Assembly: GCA_022712845.1 (NCBI GenBank)
Contig: JAFLJV010000123.1
Coordinates: 1 to 8,280, forward strand
DNA: 8,280 nucleotides
Origin: Sulfurimonas sp.
GTDB taxonomy: Bacteria; Campylobacterota; Campylobacteria; Campylobacterales; Sulfurimonadaceae
Direction of reading: 5' to 3'
Shown here: positions 1 to 8,279 of the stretch, piece after piece
How the letters are laid out: every line of letters starts with the position of its first letter
How positions within the stretch are numbered: position 1 is the first letter of the stretch
Notes under the pieces: model-generated
Databases searched by the model: none
What the model was told of the DNA's origin: nothing
The model's input: the letters and a program-made list of their open reading frames with translations, nothing else
Program-made: the position numbers and the translations under genes

Positions 1-242
1 AAATCGGATTGCGGTGGAGTGGCTCGTGTACGCCGTACCCCGTGAAGATTTAGTGGCAAATCAAAATATCTGGCTACCGGCCGCGCTAATTCCACCGCTT
101 GATTAAAGCCACGCTCACGCAACCGCGTAGCGTGCAGAGGCACAGGAATAATTTGCTCGGGCGGAACTTCTACCACAGAAGCCAACCATTGAGTCATCAA
201 TTCACCCAACAGGCGTGCTTGCGCCAGTCGGCCGTTGAATTT
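1..242 (-). CDS. comF: ComF/GntX-family phosphoribosyltransferase-like protein, internal fragment
   Basis: Eighty codons read 'VKFNGRLAQARLLGEL', then 'IIPVPLHATRLRERGFNQA', then 'ARPVARYFDLPLNL', then 'VRRTRATPPQSD'. The VPL, R-x-RGFNQ, L/ARP and V-x-RTRAT-x-x-Q elements sit in the order and spacing of E. coli GntX and other ComF proteins. The piece corresponds to roughly the middle third of a protein of about 230-240 residues. The N-terminal cysteine zinc-finger and first helices are absent. The PRPP-binding 'VDDVxTTGxT' motif should follow beyond position 1. ComF proteins are linked to DNA uptake and use, though their biochemistry is poorly defined. GC is about 54% (129 of 240 bases in 1-240), far above the adjoining gene, and codons such as CTG, GCG, CGG and CCG appear only here. 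No start codon or ribosome binding site precedes it; it is joined in frame to the RTX gene. A gammaproteobacterial source is inferred from the look of the protein. Confidence 0.8.
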
Positions 243-252
243 GACTTGAATC
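236..252. other. Composition and homology breakpoint joining the RTX gene to the ComF fragment
   Basis: On the minus strand the adhesin repeat reads 'GNKVGEEIQV' and is expected to continue 'N-T/V...'. Instead it becomes 'KFNGRLAQARLLGEL', typical ComF sequence. The switch falls at about 240-246 and cannot be placed to the base, because GTCAA can belong to either side. GC jumps from about 28% (241-300) to about 55% (181-240) at the same point. No insertion sequence, inverted repeat or direct duplication borders it. A chimeric assembly or library join is the likeliest cause; recombination in a real genome is the alternative. Confidence 0.8.
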
Positions 253-449
253 TCTTCACCAACTTTATTTCCATTACTATCAAATCGTTGTAATTGAATT
301 TCTCCACTTTCAGGACCTTCACGAAATATACCATTAAACCAAGAAACCACATAACCACCATCTTTTAAAGCTGTAATACTTGGATTACCTTGCCAATCTT
401 GTGTATATGTATTAACTAATGTTTCAACTATTTCTACATTATAACTCTC
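243..449 (-). other. Start of an 'ITALKDGGYVV'-type adhesin repeat, broken off
   Basis: Residues 2611-2679 contain 'GNPSITALKDGGYVVSW', 'FNGIFREGPESGEIQLQ' and 'RFDSNGNKVGEEIQV'. This pattern, a 'xITxLxDGGYVVxW' strand followed by 'YxQRFDxxGNKVGxEFQVN', is familiar from tandem repeats in giant secreted proteins of marine Gram-negatives. Normally more copies would follow; here the sequence stops exactly at the end of one repeat and turns into the ComF fragment. The adhesin therefore very probably continues in its real genome. Confidence 0.7.
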
Positions 450-3400
450 ATCTACACCCCCAACGTTAACAACAACATCTTTAGCACTACCGTCTGCACT
501 TATAACACTGAATGTATCAGTAGCATTATCACCATCATTAAGTTCTGTTGATGTTACATTATATATCCATACTCCATTAGTATCAACACTGAAGTTTCCA
601 TAATCTCCTACTACATTTGACTGAGCTTGTAGTAAGTTTTCACCATTATCAGCATCATTTACTATAACTTGTCCTGTGATATTTCCATTACCTTCACTAA
701 TATCTCCACTTAAATCTCCAGATATAACTGCAACATCATTTGTACCTGTAATTGTTAATGTAGTCTCTTTTACTCCACTTACTAGGTTAGTATCTTCTGA
801 ATCATAATTCACTTCATATGTGAATGTTAAAGTAGCAGTATCTCCTTCTGCTAGTGCATCAAAATTTCCATCAACTTTGTAAGTTCCTGTTGTAGCATCT
901 ACTATTGTTACGCTTACATCAGTTAAGGTATTTATATTTATATCATTAGAGGCAAGAGTTATTGGGGTAGTATTTAATTTAAAATCATGTTCTACACTAC
1001 TTGTATCTTCATTTAATGAACCTTCATATAGCGTACCAAGGTTATCTTTTTCTTCTATACTTTCTTCTACACTACGTTGTAAAACAATATCTTGTATGCT
1101 TATACTTCCACCATCTTCAAATACTATATTTTCAACACTATTTTGAGAAACTCTAATTACATCATTGTAAGTATTAAAATCTTTACCATCTTCATGTAGT
1201 GCTATTAAAAAGTCATTTCCATCTTCTTTAACTGTTATATCATTTATACCTATTCCCGTTGCAAACTTAATAGTATCTATTCCACTTTCATCTATTATAA
1301 TATCTCTACCAAAACCTACATCAAATACATATATATCATCACCCTCTCCACCGGAGATAGATTCATTTAAAGAATTAACGTGAATTTCATCATTACCAGC
1401 TAATGCAAACACTTCATCAACATTACCTTTGTTGTGCATTACATTACTATTTTCATCACCATAGTAAATAGTCTTTTCTTCTATCTGTTGTATATTAAGC
1501 GTATCTCCATCTATAAAGTTAAATGACTCTAATTTATAACTATCTTCTAAGAACCAGTTTTGAACAACGATAGAGTTATTCTCATCAATTTTTATATTTA
1601 GATTATTGTCTGTCCTTATTAGCTCTATATCATCAACTATAATATCTTGACCAAAAATAATCTTGTCTATCTCTCCATCAACTAATGAAAAATCACTTAT
1701 AGTATCGTGTCCATCACCAAGGTTATAGATGTAGGTATCATTTCCTACTCCACCCTCTAAGTAATCATCTCCAGCTCCAGCATCTAAAATATCATCACCA
1801 GCTCCACCTATAAGGGTATCAATACCAGCACCACTTTGGATATTATCATCTCCACTATTTCCATCTATGATGTTATCTCCACCAAGGTCTATTACTATAT
1901 CATCACCTGCTAATGCATCAACATTATCATCACTAGTTCCATAAAGTAATTTATCATTATCAACAGTAGGAGTAACTGTTAAGTGTTTAATATAATCTAT
2001 CTCTGTACCATCAAATAAAACTATATTTTCTATTCTATTATTTGTTTTAAACCAATCTTTTATAGTTATTTTATCACCATACTCTGCAATATCTTTATCT
2101 ACTTCTTTAATATATATAACTACATCATCATTATCTTTTCCGATTATTAAATCATCTTCAGTAATACCCTCACCAAACTTTAATGTATCATTACTACCAG
2201 CATCATAATAACTATAATCATCCCCTTTTCTTCCATAGTCATAAATTACATCTTTTCCATCATAACGATTAAATACATAAGTATCATCATCACCTAAATG
2301 TCCATAAAGGTTATCATTACCTTTTTTACCTTCTAAGGTATCGTTTTGGTTAAATCCGTGAATATTTTCACCAACATCACTTCCAATATTTGCGATAATA
2401 TCGCTCATGTTCCAAGTAGAACCATCACTAAATTCAAACTTTTCTACTGCGTAGTAAGCTCTGCTATAATCTCTTGAATTTTCATCATCATATGTTGACC
2501 ATTTTTTAAGAGTGATTTTATCTTGAAGTTGATCAAATGGTATTCCATCCTCTTTTAATCCTACTATTAAATCATCACCACTTTGTACAAGTATCAAATC
2601 ACTTGCACTTACACCATCTTTAAATCTTAGAGTATCGTTACCTGTATCACCCCAGTCTGTAAAGTTATCTTCGATAATAGTGTCATTTCCATCATCTCTA
2701 CCAAACAGGTAAGTATCATTACCCTCTCCACCATGGAGTTCATCTACACCTTCATCACCAGAGATAGTATCATCTCCTGCTTCGCCGTAGAGTTTATCAT
2801 TACCTTCGTTTCCTTCAAGAATATCATTTCCACCACCTATATGTATGGTATCATCTCCTGCTAATGCATATATTTTATTATTTTCATCTCCGTACTCTAA
2901 GTTATCATCACCCTCTGTAGGAGTTATTATAAAGTCAGCTATAGCTATAGTCTCATTACCTATAACCATTAACTCCACTCTATTTTCTACTGTACTCTCA
3001 TTAAACCAATCTTTTAAGATAACTTTATCATTTTCATTTAGAGATAAAATCAGGTCAGTATCTATTTGTTGTGTAGTAATATCAGCTCTTATAATATTTG
3101 AATCAAATGCTACAGTATCTACACCAGCGTTATCGCTTATGGTATCTGTGCCATCACCTACTTTAAAGTTGTATGTATCATCTCCTGCACCACCATCAAT
3201 AGTATCATTACCAGTACCACCAGTTATAAAGTCACTTCCGCCAAGTGCTACAATGGTATCATCACCTGCACCACTCTCTATAACTTCACTAAATTCAGTA
3301 CCTTCTATAGTATTATCTTCACTACCGTATATGTAATATCTACCTGTTATCCAGTTTTCATCAAATTCTAATTCAGCATAAGTAGCAGTTTTATCTATAA

Positions 3401-6400
3401 CTAAAACTTCACCATCACCAAATTCAATAAATTCTATTCCTCTGTTAACGTTTTGCCAATCTCTTATAACTACATAATCTTTTAATTCTGTGTATGTATC
3501 ATGACCTGCATCTATTTTAATTATTAAGTCATTACCTTTAGTTCCTAGTGTAATTTGAGCTCTATTTATATCTTCAAATTTTAAAGTATCGTCACCTGCA
3601 TTAATCTCTATCTCTTTATTGTAAAATTTATCATCAACTATAACTGTAAAATCACCTTTTCTATAAATATAAGTGTCATCACCTTTACCACCAAACATAT
3701 CTGCTCCATGGTTACTATATAAGGTATCTGGTTGAGAGTCTAAAAGCATTGTGGCAATTGTTATAGCACTCATAGTTGAGCCATCATAAAACTCTAGCTT
3801 TTCTATGTTGTTTTCTTTTTTAAACCAGTCTGTTATAGTTATTTTATCACTTAACTCTTCAAAAGTTTTTCCATCTTCATAAAGTGCTACAATTAAATTA
3901 TTTTCATCTTGTTGAAAAAGTAAATTACTCTCTAAGATATTATTTCCAAATTTTAATGTATCGTTTCCTGCACTGTCATAAACATTATCTAGACCATCTC
4001 CTGTACTAAACTCATAAACATCATCTCCTGCTTCACCATATAATGCATCATTACCAGTTGAACCTATAAGAGTATCATCACCCAAACCACCATAAAGAGT
4101 ATCATTATCAGCTCCACCATCTAGCTTATCATGACCAGCTCCTGCTGTGATTTTATCATTGCCACTACTACCAAATATAGTATCATCACCATAATCAGTA
4201 GTTACATTATCATTCCCAGCCAATGCATCTATAGTTATAGACTCTTCTCCATTATACATAAAGGTATCATCCCCTTGTGTTACTTGAAGTAATAAATAAT
4301 CAACATTTATATTTGTATCATCACTTAAAGTGATATTTTCTATTTTATTATTTTTGTAATTTAAAATAGTTACTTTATCACTTAACTCTTCAAATGCTAT
4401 TCCACTCTCTTTTATAGCAATTACTAAATCATTCCCAATTATTCTTGCTGTTAGTTTATTAACATCTGTTATATCATTAAATTTTAAAGTGTCATTTCCA
4501 TTTATATCTAAAATAGCGTCTTTTGCATCACCTATATTAAATATATAAATATCATTACCAGCTCCACCACTTAAAGTATCATTTCCTTTTCCACCAGTTA
4601 TTGTATCACTACCACCACCAGTAGTTACACTATCATCTCCACCTAATGCATCTACAATTACAGAATTATTTTCATAAGATACTAAGTTGTCATTTTCTTG
4701 TGTTGGATTAAGGAGTAAACTATTTAAATCAACATCTGTGTCATCACTTAAGGTAATATTTTCTATTTTATTATTTTTATAGTCTAAAATAGTTACTTTA
4801 TCATTTAGCATCTCAAATGAAACTCCACTCTCTTTTATGGCAATTACTAAATCATTTCCTACTATTTTTGCTGTTAATTCATTAATATCTAGTACATCAT
4901 TAAATTTTAATGTGTCATTTCCATTTATATCAGAGATAGTATCTTTTGCATCACCTATATTAAATATATAAGTATCATTACCAGCTCCACCTTGCAAGTT
5001 ATCATTGCCAGCTCCACCCATAATAGTATCACTACCACCACCAGTAGTTACACTATCATCTCCACCTAATGCATCTACAATTACTGAATCATTTTCATAA
5101 GATACTAAATTGTCATTTTCTTGTGTTGGGTTAAGAAGTAAGTTATTTAGATTAACAGAAGTATTGTCACTTAAAGTAATATTTTCTATTTTATTATTTT
5201 TGTAGTTTAAGATAGTTACTTTATCACTTAACTCTTCAAATACAATTCCACTCTCCTTTATAGCAATTACTAAATCATTCCCTATTATTTTTGCCGTTAG
5301 TTCATTGGCATCTGCTACATCAGCAAATTTTAATGTGTCATTTCCATTTATATCAGAGATAGTATCTTTTGCATCACCTATATTAAATATATAAGTATCA
5401 TTACCAGCTCCACCTTGTAAATCATCATTACCAGCTCCACCAATCAGAGTATCACTACCTCCACCAGTAGTTACACTATCATCTCCACCTAATGCATCTA
5501 CAATTACTGATTCATCTTCAAATGTTATTAAGTTATCATTTTCTTCTGTTGGATTAAGAAGCAAGTTATTTAAATTAACAGTACTATCATCACTTAAAGT
5601 AATATTTTCTATTTTATTATTTTTATAATTTAAGATAGTTACTTTATCATTTAGCTCTTCAAACGCTATTCCACTCTCTTTTATGGCAATTACTAAATCA
5701 TCTCCTACTATTTTTGCTATTAATTCATTAGCTTCTATACCATTACCAAATTTTAAAGTATCATTACCTCTATCATTTGTAACATTAATTTCACCATCAT
5801 TTTTATTAAATATATAAATATCATTTTTATTTACTGGCATTATTTCATTCAATTTAATTATTGTGCTATCATTTTTAAAATAAAGATTTTCAATAGTATT
5901 ATTTTCATTCGTATAGTCCATGATTAAAATTCGACCTGAATTTGCTATATTAATATTTAAATCATTACCACTAAAACTATATGATATATCTTCTTTTTTA
6001 ATATTCTCACCAAATTTAATAGTATCATTTCCAGCATTTTTTTGTAATACACCACTAGAAATTTGTTGTTGTTTAGTCATTCTTGGTGTAATTAATCCAC
6101 CAGCTCTTATATAATACCCTGGTCTATTATCATCTGAAATTATATCTGAGCCATCACCTTTATTATATATGTATATATCATCTCCATCTCCACCAACTAA
6201 GAAATCATTACCAACTCCCCCTACCAGAGTATCATTTCCATCTCCAGCAAAAAGGTCATCTGCTCCATTATTACCATATATATTGTCATCACCCAAACCA
6301 GTATGTACAAAATCTCTTCCAGATAAACTTTCAATATATAAATTTTCATTACTATCTTTTAGGTTAATTACATCATTACCTTCTGTTCCAACTTGAGGAG

Positions 6401-8279
6401 TAGCAACTTCCAACTCACTACCATCAGCAAAAACTATATGCTCTATAGTATTATTTTCATTTATATAGTCTTTAATCGTTATAACATCACTTAACTCTTC
6501 AAAAGGTTTATTGCCATCTTTAATGCCTATAAGTAAATCCATACCAAAATATTTAGTAATTACATCATCTTTAGTTATCCCTGTTCCAAACTGTAAAGTA
6601 TCTTCTCCAGCATTATCTTTTAAAGTATCTTTATGTCCATAACTATAATCATCATATATAATATCTTTTCCATCACCTTTGTTATATATGTAAGTATCAT
6701 TACCAAGACCACCTTCTAGTCTGTCATTTCCCTCATCTCCATCTAAAGTATCATCACCTGCTTGAGTGACTATAATGTCATCACCACTATTACCACTTAT
6801 AACATCTACTCCACTACCTGTGATTAAAGTATCATCACCTGTTAACAAATCTAAACTATAGTTTTCATTTGAAAGTTCTAAATTATCATCAAACTCTGTA
6901 GGTGCACTTAAAAGTCTCTTTACATCTACTCTTTGGTAACCATCAAGAAAAATTGCCTCTATACTACTTTTAGAATCTTTATAGTTTTTAAGAGTTATTT
7001 TGTCACTTAAATCATCAAATGTTTTTCCATCCTCTTTTAGTCCTATTAAAAGATCAGCTCCTCTAAATTCAACTACTAAGTCAGCTTCTGTTACATTTGC
7101 ACCAAACTGTAGAGTATCATGTCCATCTATATCTATGATAGTATCTTTACCATCACCTTTGTTGTAGATATAAGTATCATTTCCAACTCCACCTTCTAGT
7201 CTATCATTACCCTTTCCACCAGTAAGCGTATCATTCCCACCAAGTGACTTTATAACATCATCTCCACCTTTCATATCGATGATATTATCACTAGAACCTA
7301 ACTGAAAAACCTCTACACCATCACTAGTTACTAACTGATCAAACACCTCTTTAAACTTTAGTACTTCTGTATCACCAAACTCTATAATCTCTACTCTATT
7401 TTTAGATGTGATCCAATCTACTAAAATCACTTTATCACTTAACTCATCAAATATTTTACCATCCTCTTTTATGGCAATAACCAAGTCACTATTTCTTATA
7501 AGTTTTATCTCTACTCTATCTTTAGTTATTTGTGTATCAAATAGTAATCTATCTAGTCCACCATTATCATATATGGTATTTACTCCATCACCCTCTCTAA
7601 AGTAAAAAGTATCATTTCCTTTACCAGAGATTAGTTTGTCCGTACCTTTTTTTAGAAGTACTTTAGTATCTGCGTCTGTAGTTGTTATGATTTCATTTTC
7701 ATCACTAGCTATTATTATGTCATCTGTATTATTTATATCTGTAGTTTGAAATAGTGATACACTACTTCCTTTATATATATCTTTTACTAGTTCTTTTGTT
7801 ATATTGTTTTGAATATTATTTATTATCTCTGTTTTGCTAAACTCTAGTCCACCGTATTGCATCTGCATAACTTTAGCAAGGTAGAGTTTTTCATCTATGG
7901 TTTGAGTTGGGCTATTTAAGTACTCTAATACTTTTGTATTAAGTGCTGTTTGATCATCTACTATAAATGTTTGTGTATCTAAGTCATAGTGTGTATCGCT
8001 AAATATATCTTTAAAAATTGATTGTATTGCAAAAGTACTCTCTATAGTTTGTGTTAGTTGTTTATATTGTGTATTTATATTTGCATCATCTATAATTGCT
8101 TTTGTTGGTATATTACCTATACTTAGGTTTGAAGTGTAGTAGTTTTGAATTTGGGTAGTAAAATTATCTTCTGCTTCAAACCTCTCAAATATCCAAGCTT
8201 GTTTATCTGTTTGAGCCATCTCAAACTCATCTGAGCTATACTTCTCTTTTAACTCATTTACATAAGCTCTATAACCTGA
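243..8279 (-). CDS. Giant RTX calcium-binding adhesin-like protein, partial (both ends missing)
   Basis: One frame is open for 2,679 codons with no stop and no frameshift at any place I checked. Seen: an unrecognised helix-like start (residues 1-207), fifteen HCBP_related-like domains alternating with GGxGxD nonapeptide clusters (207-2390), two VCBS-like units (2421-2610) and part of an 'ITALKDGGYVV' repeat (2611-2679). Asp, Asn and Gly dominate, and I saw no cysteine. Known for such families: nonapeptides wrap into calcium-bound beta-rolls outside the cell, and the protein is exported by a type I ABC/MFP/TolC system using an uncleaved C-terminal signal. Inferred: a secreted or cell-surface adhesin or biofilm protein. 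Both the true N-terminus (above 8280) and the true C-terminus are missing, because the frame runs into an unrelated ComF fragment near 243. Secretion signal, retention module and transporter genes therefore cannot be assessed. Without the N-terminal part, an attached enzyme domain cannot be excluded. Confidence 0.93.
450..734 (-). repeat. VCBS-like unit 2
   Basis: Residues 2516-2610, again exactly 95. Seen: 'VAVISGDLSGDISEGNGN', 'GQVIVNDADNGEN', the VCBS hallmark 'YGNFSVDTNGVWIYNV', 'LNDGDNATDTFSVISADG' and an ending 'VVVNVGGVDES' where 'xITGTND' would be usual. It abuts unit 1 with no linker. It is the closer match of the two to the VCBS consensus. Confidence 0.85.
735..1019 (-). repeat. VCBS-like unit 1
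   Basis: Residues 2421-2515, 95 in all. Seen: 'SLNEDTSSVEHDFKLN' at the start, 'VDATTGTYKVDGNFDALA', 'EGDTATLTFTYEVNYD' and the terminal 'KETTLTITGTND', which is the classical VCBS/cadherin-like ending. VCBS repeats are immunoglobulin-like sandwiches found in long adhesins of Vibrio, Colwellia, Bradyrhizobium and Shewanella-type bacteria, where they act as stalk modules. Unit 1 is atypical: in place of the hallmark 'YGxxxxxxxGxWxY' it has 'TGTYKVDGNF'. Confidence 0.8.
1720..1950 (-). repeat. RTX nonapeptide cluster near the end of the array
   Basis: Encodes 'VDALAGDDIVIDLGGDN', 'IIDGNSGDDNIQSGAGID', 'TLIGGAGDDILDAGAGDD' and 'YLEGGVGNDTYIYNLGDG'. About seven near-perfect repeats are present. 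In the next and last cluster (about 1320-1460) the repeats decay ('GNVDEVFALAGNDEIHV', 'NSLNESISGGEGDDIYVF'), so the array fades out towards the VCBS part. Confidence 0.85.
4020..4234 (-). repeat. Longest uninterrupted RTX nonapeptide cluster
   Basis: Encodes about eight consecutive nonapeptides: 'IDALAGNDNVTTDYGDDT', 'IFGSSGNDKITAGAGHDK', 'LDGGADNDTLYGGLGDDT', 'LIGSTGNDALYGEAGDDV', then 'YEFSTGDGLDNV'. This is the best candidate in the window for an extended calcium-bound beta-roll. It follows directly, in protein order, after the last copy of the 423-bp tandem block, and replaces the shorter cluster found there. Confidence 0.88.
4902..4994 (-). repeat. 93-bp exact repeat, copy 1 of 2
   Basis: Identical base for base to 5325-5417, 423 bases away, and flanked by mismatches on both sides (t/c before, c/t after). 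It encodes the end of a nonapeptide cluster, 'NDTYIFNIGDAKDTISD', and the following 'NGNDTLKF' strand. Identity includes third codon positions, which suggests recent duplication or gene conversion rather than protein-level selection alone. Confidence 0.9.
5325..5417 (-). repeat. 93-bp exact repeat, copy 2 of 2
   Basis: Partner of the block at 4902-4994, in the next 423-bp unit. The corresponding stretch in the unit at 4218-4640 is similar but carries several changes (for example 'atctaaaatagcg' in place of 'atcagagatagta'), so the two inner copies share the most recent common origin. Confidence 0.9.
5780..5990 (-). repeat. Degenerate unit: linking domain without a nonapeptide cluster
   Basis: The domain copy near 5962 reads 'GNDLNINIANSGRILIMDY', then 'NENNTIENLYFKND', then 'MPVNKNDIYIFNKNDGE', and passes straight to 'INVTNDRGNDTLKFG' of the next unit. 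The two to eight GGxGxD repeats found at this place in other units are absent, and the distance to the next domain copy shrinks to about 274 bases. This is also the upstream end, in protein order, of the 423-bp tandem block, so it probably marks a recombination or deletion seam. Calcium-roll formation is expected to be interrupted here. Confidence 0.75.
6150..6375 (-). repeat. RTX nonapeptide cluster, extended
   Basis: Encodes 'LYIESLSGRDFVHTGLG', 'DDNIYGNNGADDLFAGDG', 'NDTLVGGVGNDFLVGGDG' and 'DDIYIYNKGDGSDIISDD'. The first repeats are imperfect (Arg or Tyr in place of the usual small or acidic residues), while the last four match the GGxGxDxUx pattern well. Confidence 0.85.
7140..7305 (-). 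repeat. RTX nonapeptide cluster near the start of the array
   Basis: Encodes 'GGDDVIKSLGGNDTLTGG', 'KGNDRLEGGVGNDTYIYN' and 'KGDGKDTIID', a regular run of calcium-binding half-turns. Its last part is closely matched by the next cluster at about 6660-6860 ('EGNDRLEGGLGNDTYIYN'), suggesting that these neighbouring units are also duplicates, though older than the 423-bp copies. Confidence 0.85.
7660..8279 (-). other. Non-repetitive, helix-like N-terminal-side region of the RTX protein
   Basis: Residues 1-207 contain no GGxGxD motif and look mainly alpha-helical, with many charged and Gln-rich stretches such as 'KQAWIFERFEAEDNF', 'INTQYKQLTQTIESTFAIQ' and 'IDEKLYLAKVMQMQYGG'. The region ends in a short acidic linker ('TTDINNTDDIIIASDENE') leading to the first nonapeptide at about 7640. 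I recognise no catalytic motif, transmembrane segment or signal peptide. It could be the end of a larger N-terminal domain lying above 8280, possibly an enzyme or a surface-anchoring module, or a helical spacer. I cannot assign a function. Confidence 0.6.

Larger units (their letters stand above)
4218..5831 (-). repeat. 423-bp tandem repeat, three full copies and one truncated copy
   Basis: The anchor 'acctaatgcatctacaatta' and its variants recur at 4218, 4641, 5064 and 5487, exactly 423 bases (141 codons) apart. Full copies are about 4218-4640, 4641-5063 and 5064-5486; the last, from 5487, stops matching near 5831. Each encodes 'VDALGGDDSVTTGGGSDT', nonapeptides, 'YIFNIGDAKDTISDINGNDTLKF', 'DLVIAIKESG', 'VTILNYKNNKIENITLSDDT' and 'LLLNPTQENDNL'. 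All differences keep the frame. These copies are far more alike than the other eleven units, pointing to recent duplication or ongoing exchange within the gene. Copy number in the assembly may be unreliable if short reads were used. Confidence 0.9.
1110..7650 (-). repeat. Array of 15 HCBP_related-like domains alternating with RTX nonapeptide clusters
   Basis: Each unit runs: 'GxDTLxFGxxI' strand, 'DLxIxIKExGxxFxELxDKVTIxxW/Y', 'NxIExIxFxDG', then a cluster of GGxGxDxUx nonapeptides ending 'GNDTYIYNxGDGxDxI'. The conserved 'DLVIAIKE'-like strand occurs near 7475, 7045, 6528, 5962, 5688, 5265, 4842, 4419, 3888, 3515, 3043, 2565, 2118, 1593 and 1205. Spacing is usually 370-570 bases, but only about 274 between the copies at 5962 and 5688, where the nonapeptide cluster is missing. 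The GGxGxD pattern is the classical calcium-binding RTX repeat; the linking domain resembles Pfam HCBP_related (PF06594). Repetition of both parts suggests growth by duplication of a composite unit. Function is inferred: calcium-driven folding after secretion and extension away from the cell. Confidence 0.88.

Noticed and set aside
1..242. ComF fragment considered as a functional horizontally acquired domain fused to the adhesin
   Set aside because: The fragment begins in mid-domain, lacking the zinc-finger part and first helices, and has no linker. A misjoin explains it more simply; kept as a finding rather than a claim of a new fusion system.
236..252. Mobile-element or phage attachment site at the breakpoint
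   Set aside because: No inverted repeats, target duplication, integrase or tRNA sequence is visible near it; only about five ambiguous bases are shared.
99..293. Plus-strand open frame across the junction
   Set aside because: It lies opposite the clear ComF motifs VPL, RGFNQ and spans the composition break, so it has no independent meaning.
2845..3336. Plus-strand open frame of 163 codons rich in Ser, Pro, Val and Ile
   Set aside because: It is the antisense of the RTX nonapeptide and linking-domain coding sequence. GGxGxD codons read backwards give SPAP and SLPV-type strings. The minus-strand frame is continuous and has clear family motifs.
4218..5831. Regularly spaced repeats considered as a CRISPR array
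   Set aside because: The 423-base period and in-frame protein motifs are those of coding repeats; there are no short palindromic repeats with unique spacers.
5920..7605. Shorter plus-strand open frames at 5920-6114, 6169-6396 and 7408-7605
   Set aside because: They have the same Ser/Pro/Leu-rich antisense composition, lie opposite conserved RTX codons, and show no recognisable domain.
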